DNA from: Zygnema cylindricum
Lineage: Eukaryota > Streptophyta > Zygnematophyceae > Zygnematales > Zygnemataceae
Assembly (NCBI GenBank): GCA_037447655.1
Contig: JBBHKE010001016.1
Coordinates: 92,003-156,002, forward strand
DNA length: 64,000 nt
Direction of reading: 5' to 3'
The notes beneath the pieces were generated by a model. The model was given only the letters and a program-made list of their open reading frames with translations. It did not search any database and had not been told where the DNA came from. A program made the position numbers and the translations under genes. The first letter of the stretch is position 1; every line of letters begins with the position of its first letter. Positions 11,130 through 21,649 of the stretch are shown piece by piece.

Positions 11130-12240
11130 TCATGTGTGAAGGGGTTACAAGGAATGCAAGTAAGAGTACACAAGACAGCAGGAGGATTTGGTGCAAAGAT
11201 TGAGGTGCTAAAGAACTTCATGATGATACAATTTAGCAGCAAAGCAAAAACTAAGGCACACATTTCCCACTTCACTAGTCTGATGCTATCGGGCTTCAAC
11301 TCTCAGAGGACAATAGAACATTGTTACTAATCCTATCCATCCCGGATGACATCAAGGGAAATCTTACCAGGTCACACAAAAATCTGGGGACATGGACGTT
11401 GAGCGAAACAGTGATCGCAGTGTTGGAAATCGCTTCCAACAACACTGAGGAGTCACGAATCGACACGGATTCCAAGATATTCCAAGAGCCCGCAAACAAC
11501 CAAGTAGAAGATGGAGTCAAAAGTCAAAAGTGTGACAGACAAGAGAGTTTCCTCCACCGTGAAAAATAGGAGAATCTCTTTAAGGCATGCAGCGAACAGG
11601 CAATGAGGGGAGATTGGCAGAGTGTCACAGTGTACCCAAGCAAGGAGGAAAGTGATAAACGCGACTCGCCCTCAAGACAAACAAATTTGACCAAATCCAA
11701 AGACTGTAAACAGAACTACAAAAACCAACTCAGAGTAATTAAATCCACAGAAAGTGAGGGAAGAGAGGATGTGCGTGCTGCAGAATTAAGCGACATGGCT
11801 TACCAAAAAAAGGATGCAGAGATCGGAGAACGAGTTGCATATCTGGAGCACAGCCGCAGGAACAACACTGCTGAGGGCGACAACTCCAAATGAGACGAAA
11901 AGAAGGATGCGTAATACTGGGAAAAACATACGGCAAAAAATTAGAGCGTCAGTCTACACAGAATATTTGGCCCAATTCAAAAAATTTGGCCCAATTTCAA
12001 AAAGTGCTGAGAAAGCGCGGTCATACGAGGAGCATCATTTAACAATGACAAGCAAGGAAAGAGTGGGAGCAGAGAGGCGTGGACGAAAGGAGGGATGCAC
12101 TTACCAAGGAGACTTCGTCATCAAATGACAAAGATCAAACCGCCCCATGTACCAGAGAACGAGATCCAGCCGCCTACTTTTTCACCGCCAACGTCAGCAG
12201 ATTTTGGAAAAGAATCTAAGGTTTGTGAATGGAGAAACAT
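11130..12240 (+). pseudogene. Repeat-borne gag-like ORF relic, copy 1
   Basis: Several short overlapping frames read as one decayed protein: GFGAKIEVLKNFMMIQFSSK (about 11187), then a shifted frame with ILSIPDDIKGNLTRSHKN (about 11325) and later LEHSRRNNTAEGDNS (about 11840). The same order of segments recurs at 16680-17770, so this is a transposon protein. The helical first part is reminiscent of plant retroelement gag, but no zinc knuckle or catalytic motif is visible, so the family remains open. Confidence 0.5.
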
Positions 12241-12473
12241 GTGAGTCATAGGGAAACCAAGTGTTGAAATTAATGTATTTTATAGGTTTGTATTGGAAAA
12301 ATAATTAGAGTGTTGGAAAAAGGTAATTAATAGTTCACTTCTATATTTTAGTTAGAATGTAAAAAGAGAGAAAGAGAGGACCAAAGGCAGGCCATGGCTG
12401 CTGCGTCATTTAGAAGGAGGCAGAATAAACTAGAAGGAATTTTACTAGTTTTAGCAAAATACTTCCTATTGCC

Positions 12474-12543
12474 GGAATTGAACCTGGGTCTACGGAGTAC
12501 TATGTAGACGTAAGCCTTATCCACTTAGGCATTAACGAAACGA
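12474..12543 (-). other. tRNA-derived sequence
   Basis: On the minus strand an A-box-like TGCCTAAGTGGATAAGGC is followed about 30 bases later by a B-box-like GGTTCAATTCC. The T-stem pairs poorly and no clean acceptor stem forms, so this is a tRNA-derived (SINE-like) relic rather than a tRNA gene. Confidence 0.45.
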
Positions 12544-12559
12544 TACACGAATATGGTTC

Positions 12560-13219
12560 GGTTATTAATTAAAGTCTTATCGAAACGTCGCTTTGACTTA
12601 AACGGACCAAAATTGACGAAACGACATCTATAGTCAAACGGCGCTCGCGGACGCGAATCTAACCGTGTAAAATATATGATCGGACGGCCTTCGTCGCCCC
12701 CGCCAAACCCGAATGAATCTTCGGCGGCTTCCGGACAGCGCGGCGCGCTTTGCCACGTGGCTACACATCATTGGACGCCGGGAAAGATGGGAGGAGGAAC
12801 GATGGCTCCCAAGTTGACAAGTGTCAACCAAAAGGCCATGTTGTACAATGGCCGTACAAGAAGTACAATCGGCCACTGTACCTTCTTGTACTATACACTC
12901 TTTTGATTGGCCTAGGGTAGAGTAGTAGGTAGTTATGAGTAGGAGTTAAGGGACTTAGCGTATTTGAGGCGCCTCTCTCCAGGTGACCTTTTGTATTTAT
13001 AGGCCATCTTTGGCCAGCCATAACTTAATGCTCGAGTGAGCAAATTCAGTGATTCTTTTTACTGCGGACTCAGGGGAGTCCAAGCTACACAGGGGTGTGG
13101 TCAATCAGAGTCTTTGCGTGCCAGGGTGGCACTTATAAAGTGGGAAATTCAAAGTGGGGAATATTGTCCAAAACACATATTCAAGCTTTGCATTCTGTGG
13201 TGGAACTGAGCACACAGAA
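12560..13219 (+). other. No gene seen; possible LTR fragment
   Basis: The composition is richer in GC than the surroundings. A TATA-like TTGTATTTATAGG lies near 12992. An inverted pair of GGCCATTGTAC-like strings occurs near 12834-12885. No reading frame resembles a known protein. The stretch stops at the assembly gap. Confidence 0.3.
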
Positions 13220-13229
13220 NNNNNNNNNN
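13220..13229. other. Assembly gap (10 Ns)
   Basis: Ten consecutive Ns. Repeat debris on the left meets GA microsatellite on the right, so contiguity across this point is not proven; the missing 5' half of LRR copy A may be connected with it. Confidence 0.99.
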
Positions 13230-13372
13230 GGGAGAGGGATAGGGATAGGGAGAGGAAGGGAGACAGGGAGGGAGATTGAGGGAGAGGGAGAGGGAGAGGG
13301 AAAAGGAGAGGGAGAAGGAGAGGGATAGGGATAGGGAGAGGGAGAGGGAGAGGGAGAGGGAGAGGGACGCTT
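13230..13372. repeat. GA-rich microsatellite (GAGAGG units)
   Basis: Runs of GGGAGA and GGGATA hexamers fill the interval directly after the gap. Confidence 0.95.
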
Positions 13373-13678
13373 ATCATGAATTTGGCAAAAAAGTAGCCGT
13401 TGATAAATCTAGATTTTATTTTTTTACTCTTTTCATGATTGTAGATATTTGGCAATAATGAATGCAAATGGCAATTTTCGAAAAATAATGAAAAATTAAC
13501 AAAATTAACTTATTTGTAAAATGACATAAATGTAAAATTCTGGAGAGAGAAAAAAATGAAAAAATCTATGATGGTCTCCTGTCGGCTGGTCCTTATTTTA
13601 CTATATTTGTTTTATTATTTTATATGTAATTTTTTTTCATAATGTTTCCTAAGTAGTAGATTGCAATCATTTTTTTTG

Positions 13679-13796
13679 GGAGAGGAGAGGAGAAGGATAT
13701 GGAAAAATGAAAAGGGGAAGATGGAGGGCGAGAGAGGGAGAGGGAGGAAGAGAAAGGGAGAGAGGGAGAGAGGGGAGAGAGAGAGAGAGAGAAAGA
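13679..13796. repeat. GA microsatellite before an LRR exon
   Basis: A purine-only tract of AGAGGGAGAG-type units lies where the following exon's pyrimidine tract would be expected. This orientation cannot serve as a normal 3' splice-site tract for the plus-strand gene. Confidence 0.9.
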
Positions 13797-14475
13797 AACT
13801 CCTATTGATTTTGGGGAGGGATGACATGTATTTGGGTTATAATAGTTTTAGTGGAGAATTCCCTCAATCTGTCAAAAATTTAAAGAACTTACTACATTTG
13901 TAAGTTTTATTTGTCCCCTTTTTTATATTTGCTATGAAAATAAAGTATAACTGAAACTTTTGTTTTCTGCTAGAAAAGTTTTCACATCTAGAAAACAGAC
14001 TACTTTTTAGCTATGGAAAAAACAAAAAATAAATAAAAAATGTCTTCTTTTCTTGTAGTCATAGAAAGCTTTCCTAATGATATCAAATCCGGCCAAGGGA
14101 TGTAAAAGCATTTGAAAAAGGAATAGAATCTTACAAGTTTTTAAATTCTTGAAATTTTTCTTTCTTTTTTTTTTTCTGTAAATTCTGAAAGTTTCTTGAA
14201 TTTCTTCTTTTTCTTTAGAGTCATCTATTCGAACAAATTTGAAGGAGGACTTCCAATTTTAAACTCGACAAACCTTGTATCATTGTAAGAAACTGTTTTT
14301 TTTTCTCCTTAAAGTATGTAAATGGGAACATGAAAAAACGAGAAAATTTAAAAATGTATCTAAGTTTTGGTTGACCAATCATAAGCCACAGAATGTATTT
14401 GTCATTTATAATCAGTCTATCAAATTTGCACAAGTTTCTCATCATCTAAAACGGTCATAAATTCCATAAAATTCT

Positions 14476-14722
14476 CTCCCTCTTGACTCTCTCTCTCTCT
14501 CTCTCCCTCTTTTTCTCTCTCCCGCTCTCTCCCTCGCTCTCTTTCTTTCTCTCTCTCTAACTCTCTCTCCCTCTCTCTCCCCTCACCCTCTCTGTCCACC
14601 TCTCTCTCTCACCTTTTCTCAGCCCCTCTCTCTCCCCCTCTCTTCCTCTATCTCCCTCTCTCATCCTCTCTCTCTCTTTCTCTCTCTTCCTCTCACTCTC
14701 TTCATTCTCCCTCTCTCAAAAT
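14476..14722. repeat. CT microsatellite in an LRR intron
   Basis: About 250 bases of CTCTCT/CTCCCT units lie in the intron after exon 14219-14284. Downstream (14745-15000) is a looser repeat in which TTTTTCTGGTCA-like and GACTTTT strings recur several times. No gene is seen there. Confidence 0.9.
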
Positions 14723-15433
14723 TATATATTTCTTTTGGTGAAAGTGTGACTTCATTTGGTCTTTCTGTGACTTTTTTTTGGCCAAATTTTGCCTTTTTGG
14801 TAGTTATGACCTTTTTTTGTGACATTTTTGTTGAAATTATGACTTTTTCCGGTCAGATTGTGTCTCTGTTTTGTCAGATTTTGACTCTTTCAGTTGTGAT
14901 AAGTGATTTTTTCTGGTCAAATTGTCAGATTACTAATATTTCTGGTGAGATTTGTGATTTTTCTGGTCAATTTCTGACTATTTCCGAGTCGAATTTGTTT
15001 TATTTTTTGGCAGACGTGCGAGCTACAATAAATTCAACGACCTTTCGCCTTTGAAATCAATAAATTTACCGAATCTCGAAAGTTTGGAAGTAAAATTTTT
15101 AAGAATTTTAATTTTCGAATCCTTTACCAATAAAGTGTGTTTTACAATATAAACTTCAAACTTTTTATAAATTTTTTATTTTGCTATTTCTGTGTCCCTT
15201 GCAACAATCTTCTAAGGAGAACCTTCCCAAAGTTATTTATGACAAAGTTAGTCTTAAAAGATAGTCACCCCAAATCGTCGATCATTTTGTACAAAATTGT
15301 TGTATTACTTGATTTCTTTTATGTGATCGAATCGATTTTAATCAAATATTGAAACCGAATAACGTGATACTCAGCATTTTTTGTAGAGACACAGACATAC
15401 ATATATATGGACATATATATATATATATAAAAA

Positions 15434-15541
15434 TTTAATATTAAATCTTCAAAACAACTTTTTCAATCCTTAAATTTGTAGTTCAGCTATTTTTCTTCCG
15501 CGAAACTCAGAGATGTCAAATTTTTCAACAATACGTGTATA

Positions 15542-15625
<84 letters not shown>

Positions 15626-15717
15626 AAAAATTTAACATCTCTGAGTTTCGCGGAAGAAAAATAGCTGAACTACAAATTTAAGGATTGAAAAAGTTGTTTT
15701 GAAGATTTAATATTAAA
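15434..15717. repeat. Near-perfect 97-bp inverted repeat around an AT microsatellite
   Basis: Arms 15434-15530 and 15621-15717 are reverse complements with one mismatch seen (GTCAAA against TTTAAC). The 90-bp centre is mostly (TA)n. It sits in an intron of copy A and could extrude a long hairpin. It may be a foldback MITE, but no target duplication was found. Confidence 0.9.
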
Positions 15718-16483
15718 ACTGACAATTTTTTTGTTTTTTTCTCCAGTGATTGTATCGGTTGCGGATTAAAAGGATCTCTTCCTTGGGAAATTACCAATAT
15801 GAAATCACTCTCTTCTTTGTGAGAAAACATTTTCCCACTTCCATTTTTTTAAAAGACCAAATTTCCATTTTAATTGACTTTTGTAAGACAACGTTTTCCT
15901 ATTTTGATTGACTAAAATTTTCCTTACCTCATAAATAGATTTTTAGCAAATTTTGAACATCTATATGTAATACTGTCGAAAAATCACTTTGTACATTAGA
16001 ATATAAATGCCTCTACTTAAAACAGTTGTACCAACATTTCTTTAGATTTGTTGTTTTCACCATATTTTTTTTTGTATGAATAAAACGGAACAAATCCAAA
16101 AAATATGAGACGAAGGAAATAGAAGGAGAAATTTCTGAATTTCTTAGGTAAAACAATATTTTGTTTGGAATAGTAAACTTCCCATAAACTAAGGGGAAAA
16201 TCGAAGGGTTTTGAGGGTTTTAGAGATCTTTCAAACAACTCTCTCACCGGAAATTTGTTGAAGGATTTTTCCCCTTTGCAACTATTGGAATACTTGTAAG
16301 AACAATTTCATTGGTTTTATCAGTTATAAAATTATTGTTGAGTTAGATAATTCAATTCAAATTGGTTGATAGCTATATACATATCAGAAAAATTAGCAAA
16401 AGGGAGAGACGAAGAGGAGAGGGGGAGAGAAGTTAGATTTCCTAGAAATCTGGGATTCGGCATGTCCCACCCTTGGGAAAATT

Positions 16484-16554
16484 GAGCCGGCCAGGGTTCG
16501 AACCTGGGACCTTTTACTTCAGCTGCGAACGCACTACCTCTATGCCACCAGCTC
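16484..16554 (-). tRNA. tRNA-like cloverleaf in the left terminal repeat (probably tRNA-derived, not a functional gene)
   Basis: The 71-nt minus-strand sequence begins GAGCTGG and ends CCGGCTC, which pair as a 7-bp acceptor stem with one G-U. A D-arm (GCA/TGC), a 5-bp T-stem (CCAGG/CCTGG) with the loop TTCGAAC, and a 5-base variable loop all fit. The anticodon stem is weak (TTCGC/GTAAA), and the loop AGCTGAA lacks the U at position 33 that real tRNAs have. It is therefore tRNA-derived; A and B boxes could still bind polymerase III factors. Confidence 0.5.
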
Positions 16555-16679
16555 GATTTAGAGACTGGCGGGTCCGTACCAATTTATTACGGGCGGCTCG
16601 AGTATGGATATTCCATACTCTACCCTGTATTGGACCGGCTTCACGTGAGAGCAGATCAGACAGGCTTCACGTGAGAGCA

Positions 16680-17770
16680 GATCAGACAGAAAGAGGATTT
16701 GGTGCAAAGATTGAGTTGTTCAAGAACCTCATGATGATACAATACAGCAGCAAAGTGACAACGAAAGCACACATTTTCCACTTCACTAGTCTACTAGACG
16801 AAGCGATGCTATCGAGCTTCAGCTCTCAGAAGATGAAAGGAAATTGTTACTAATCCTATCCATCGCGGATGACATCAAGGGGAATCTTACCAGGTCACAC
16901 AGAAATCCGGCGACATGGACATGGAGCGCAGCAGTGATCGCAGTGTTGGAATCCACTTCCAACAACACCGAGGAGTCACAAATCTACAAGGATTCCAAGA
17001 TCTCCCAGAAGCCTGCAAACAGCCGAGGAGAAGACGGAGTCAAAAGTCAAAAGTGTGACAAGTGTGACAGTAAAAGAGTTTCCTCCATAGTGAAAAGGAG
17101 GAGTATCTCTTCGAGGCATGCATTGAACATGCAAGGAGGGGAGATTGCCAAAATGTCAAAGAGAAGCGAAGCAAGGAGGAAGAAAGTGATAGATGTAACT
17201 CAACCACACAGCAAAGAGATTGGACCAAATCCGAAGACTGCAGACTAATTACAACAACCAAATCCCAAAATCTACTGAGGAAAGTGAGGATGGGTTAGAT
17301 GGGCTTGATGCATAGTCAAGCATTATGGCTCACCGCAACAGTAATGCAGGGATCGGAGGACCAATCGCAGATCTGGAGCACAGCCGCAGCCGCAGTAGCG
17401 ACACTGCAGAGGGCAACAACTCCAAAGGAGAGAAAATGACGGATAAGCGAAATCTGCAGACAGATGGCAGAAAATCAAAGCGTCAATCCACACAGAAAAA
17501 TTTGGCCCGATTCTGAGAATTTAAAGAAAAGCGTGGCCACACAAGGTTTGTCATTTCATAATGACAAGCAAAGGACAGAGTGGGAGGAAAGAGGCGTGGA
17601 TAAAAGGGGAGGAACACTTACAAGGAGACTTCGCCATCAAATGGCAAAGATCAGACTGCCCCGGCCCTATGCACTAGAAAATCACATCCAGCCGCGTACG
17701 TCTTCACCACCAACTTTAGCAGATTCAGAAAAGAATCTAAGGTCTATGAATGGAGAAGCCTGTCAGTCAT
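16680..17770 (+). pseudogene. Repeat-borne gag-like ORF relic, copy 2
   Basis: The same order of segments as at 11130-12240: FGAKIELFKNLMMIQYSSK, then shifted to ILSIADDIKGNLTRSHRN, then LEHSRSRSSDTAEGNNS. A 26-bp tandem duplication (16637-16662, 16663-16688) is just upstream. Frameshifts separate the blocks. It is the internal cargo of the inverted-repeat element. Function is unknown. Confidence 0.5.
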
Positions 17771-18377
17771 AGAGAAACCAAGAAACAAAACCAGAACAAG
17801 AGTTAGCGAAATAGAAAACAATGGAGTGACTCTTAGTGGGTGGTTGGACACGACAAGTAGCAAGTCAAGAGTTTCATTAGGGATCAGAATATTTGAACGC
17901 GAAGTCAGAAGTCAAACAGTAAAACAAGTTGCAAAGCAGGTTTCTAGAGTGACATTGGTGATAGGTTGACCAGATTCAATAACAGAGAGAAAGCGTCAAA
18001 CTCTCATAAATAGAGGTCAAAGGACTCACCAAGTTTAAAGAGTCAAGACCAAGCAGAGGTACATGAGGAGTAGTGATGTTAGAGGTAGCCATTGGGCTAC
18101 ATGCGGTCATATGAGTTTAGTTAACGTTCGCATAGACCAAGGCAGAGAGGACAAAAAAGGTCAACCTGCAAAATATAATTTTAAAGGGTCAGATCCATCA
18201 GATTCAAGGCAGAGGAAACAAAGAGGAGGCCAAAAAAGGAGTGCAGTATAAGGAGAAAAAATACAAAAATCAAGAGAAAAGAGTCAGTGCAGAGACTAAA
18301 CAGAGATTGAAAGAGAGACATTATAAATGTAGCATCGGGAAAAAAGGATCAAAATGCAGTCAGCAGCAGCAGTGGGA

Positions 18378-18448
18378 GTCACACAGGCACAGTGGTAGTG
18401 CGTTCGCAGCTGAAGTGAAAGGTCCCAGGTTCGTACCGTGGCCGGCTC
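18378..18448 (+). other. Eroded tRNA-like sequence
   Basis: It has the same D-arm, anticodon-arm and T-arm layout as 16484-16554. The anticodon stem TTCGC/GTGAA pairs fully here, but the acceptor stem no longer pairs and the T-loop reads TTCGTAC. Confidence 0.5.
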
Positions 18449-18662
18449 AATTTTCCCAAGTGTGGGACATGCTGAATCCCGGATTTCTAGGAAATCTAAC
18501 ATGGCATCGGAGCCAGCGAGATTGTGGATGGTTTGACCGGCTTTCCCGTGAGGGGGGGTGTTGGATTGGCACGTGAAGCCGGTCCAATACGGGGTAGAAT
18601 ATGGAATATCCATACTCGAGCCGCCCGTAATAAATGGGTACGGACCCGCCAGTCTCTACATC

Positions 18663-18733
18663 GAGGTGATGGCACAGTGTTAGTGCATTTGCAGCTGAAG
18701 TGAAAGGTCCCAAGTTCAAACCCTGGCCGGCTC
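18663..18733 (+). other. tRNA-like sequence in the right terminal repeat
   Basis: This is the mirror copy of 16484-16554, also 71 nt, with acceptor GAGGTGA/CCGGCTC partly paired, D-arm GCA/TGC, and T-arm loop TTCAAAC. The two termini thus present tRNA-like units in opposite orientation. Confidence 0.5.
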
Positions 18734-19050
18734 AATTTTCCCAAGTGTGGGACATGCCGAATCCCGAATTTCTAGGAAATCTAACAAGAGAGAGAAGGGG
18801 AGAGGGGGAGAGAGAGTGGGATAGAGAGAGGGAGAGAGGGACAAAGCAAATAGTTTTTAAAATTGTGTGACAAGGATATTGGAAACTTGAAATCCATGAA
18901 AGAATTTGATATAAAATCTAGGATTGTGAATTGAAAAAATAGAAGAAAAGTAAAAAAAAACAAAGAAATGTTTATACAATTTAAAATTCGGATGGCGTGG
19001 AGACATTGATATATTAAAACAATATTGTATGCATCACCCAATTATTTTTA

Positions 19051-20927
19051 GGGAATTGATCATGATAATGACTGTTTTGGTTGCGCACAGTCACTTAAGT
19101 CATTTTGTCAAAAATTGTACGTTTGAAGTACACATTGGTACAAATATAGCACCGTTGAGTATAAATTTGACGATCAATCTGTTGGACAACTTTGACTTTC
19201 AAAATATTGTGTCAACCGCTTAAAATTTTGTCGGGCTTGCGAACGTCGACCGTCATAATAAAATTAGCAATTCACACGACCAGCGAACGTTTACGGTAAC
19301 AAAACTGCGGCAACCACATGTTAATAAAAGTGTTGCAGACAGTCACTTTTTGTCGTAACGTGAGCTCCACGGTGAGAGCACTTACCCGTAAAATTGAAAT
19401 CTAATCGTCTAAGCGTTACATTGAACTTAGGGTGTGTCTCCATGTAACTAAGTAAGGGTTTTTTTCTGTCATTTTCCTCTAAAACTTAGCGCCGTACTGC
19501 CTAAGTTCCGACCGTACGAAGAAATAGCAAATTTGTAGAGTACAATTTGCGTCATCCTCGATCTTAGGATGTACGAAAATCTGTCGTCTTGTGTTTTTCG
19601 ACCCACTTCGACGACAAAAAACGTCATCTTCAACCTTATGTTTAAAACACGTGCGCGATGTGTTTTAAGATTAGGGATTTTCTATAAATAAATAGGAACA
19701 TATATTCGCACGTGCCGTAAATTTCCAAACAATTTCAAGCGACGTGGAAATGTACACGATTCGCTATGTTTTGTCCGTTTTTGTTTAATACGACAAAGAG
19801 AAGTACACAGTTTGTTTTGTTTTGTCTGTTTCCATCCGGTACGGATTTTTTTTTTGCAGGGGTCTCAAGGTTCCGATGCCATTTCACGTCTACTCGACAA
19901 TAGACGCAAAGGCAAAGCGTATCTCCTTCAACTGTCAAACGGCACAGGCTGGAGGGCGGTAGGTGTACAATGTCATGAAAAGTCACGCGACGTCACAAGC
20001 AGTTACGGAAAATAACGTGTGTCATCACAGATGTAGACGGTGACAGCCGTCACGGGCATTGTCAGCGTATACAATCGTCACACCCTTAAGTAACAATTTC
20101 GGTTTTACATATAGAGACACTTGAAATCCGGGTCCGCCGGATCTGCGCTAAAAAACAAAGTAATTCCTCTAAGTTACAAGTACAAGGAGACACACCCTTA
20201 GACGCAAAGTGAAACGAAACCTCTTTAAACTGAAGTATTATAAGTCTTGTACTGAAATATTAAATGCACGAAACGAAAATAAACTTTGTACACTATAATA
20301 AAACGAATCGGCGTAAAAATATCAATTGAAATTGAATGAATAAAATGCGCGTCGTCACGCGCGACGAAATCTAGCCACACTATATACGAATCAACATTCT
20401 TTCATTGAGAGCGAAATGTCAGGATATTGGGCGAATCGGCATTGACCGAAATCGCGCCGTCAAATGTTTTGTTCGGTTCCGACAGTTATGTTTTGTTTCG
20501 TTCGGTACAGTACTATACTTTTGTGTCAGATCGATTTGGTGCGAGCGGTATTCATTTGTACGAATCGCAAGTTGGTGGATTTCGAGGAAATGTTGCGGCT
20601 AAAAGTGCTCTCACCGTGGGGCTCACGTAACGACAAAAAGTGATTGTCTGCAACACCTTTATTTACATGTGGTTGCCGCAGTTTTGTTAGCGTAAACGTT
20701 CGCCGGCCGTGTGAATTGTTAATTTTATTATGACGGTCGACGTTCGCAAGCGCGACAAAATTTTAAGCGGTTGACACAATATGTTGAAAGTCAAAGTTGT
20801 CCAACCGATTGACCGTCAAATTTGTACGCTTTATTTGTACCAATGTGTACTCCAAACGTACAATTTTTGACAAAATGACGTAAGTGACTGTGCGCAACCA
20901 AAACAGTCACTGTCATGATCAATTCCC
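19051..20927. mobile_element. Large foldback transposon FB1
   Basis: The left arm from 19051 (GGGAATTGATCATGA) is the inverse of the right arm ending 20927 (TCATGATCAATTCCC). The arms match for about 340 bp (to about 19390, and from about 20588). Flanking 8-mers TATTTTTA (19043-19050) and TATATTTA (20928-20935) agree at 7 of 8 positions and may be the target duplication, which would fit hAT or Mutator-class elements. No transposase is encoded. A Harbinger-like element is nested inside. Confidence 0.8.
19430..20197. mobile_element. Harbinger-like MITE H1
   Basis: Termini GGGTGTGTCTCC / GGAGACACACCC are flanked by TTA at 19427-19429 and 20198-20200. A 3-bp TTA duplication and a GGG start are typical of PIF/Harbinger. 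The sequence is similar, in opposite orientation, to 31378-32157. It has no transposase frame. Confidence 0.8.
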
Positions 20928-21462
20928 TATATTTATGATGGTGTAACTTTCAAATTCTTAGTTTGTTTGTCTGTGAAACAAATAAGAAACGAATCATCGC
21001 TTTTGTCCAAAATGCGAAAGTGTTTATTCATGCAAAAAACATGAAAAAATAATATATATATATATATATATATATGACATTAATTATTAAAAAACAATAT
21101 GAGCTTTCTTATTTGAGGGGTGGGGAGAGTTTTTCTTTCCTTGGCATGTCTTTGAGTGACAACAAGCTCACGGGGACGTTACCGGATTCTCTTTTCCGTC
21201 TACCAAATCTTTCATACATGTAAGAAAGTCTTCCAAAATAAATAATCATTTCCAGAAAAATATTATAGTGATTATTATAATGAAACAAATGGATGCACAC
21301 AACAATTTTTAGTATGCTTGCGTGTATTCATATACATGTGCGTATGTACATTTATATGTGTAAAGACACGCACACACACACACACATTTAGAAGTATATA
21401 TACATATGTTTATATATATATAGGTTTATATATATATGTAGGTATATGTATATAGGTACAGG

Positions 21463-21548
<86 letters not shown>
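21463..21548. repeat. AT microsatellite
   Basis: Uninterrupted (TA)n of about 86 bases, with further TATA-rich and (CA)n stretches on both sides (21360-21700), in an intron of LRR copy A. Confidence 0.95.
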
Positions 21549-21552
<4 letters not shown>

Positions 21553-21614
21553 ATATAAATACATAATACATAAATATAAATATGTATATACATATATATC
21601 TATATAAACATATT

Positions 21615-21649
<35 letters not shown>

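Larger units (their letters stand above)
16432..18785. mobile_element. Inverted-repeat transposon with tRNA-like sequences in its termini
   Basis: The left end 16432 onwards (GTTAGATTTCCTAGAAAT) is the inverse of the right end (ATTTCTAGGAAATCTAAC, to 18785). The terminal inverted repeats run for about 220 bp (to about 16655 on the left, from about 18565 on the right). Each contains a tRNA-like unit. An extra partial terminus copy lies at about 18362-18500. The target is GA-rich, so a target duplication cannot be read with certainty. The interior carries the copy-2 relic ORFs. It lies in an intron of LRR copy A. Confidence 0.8.
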
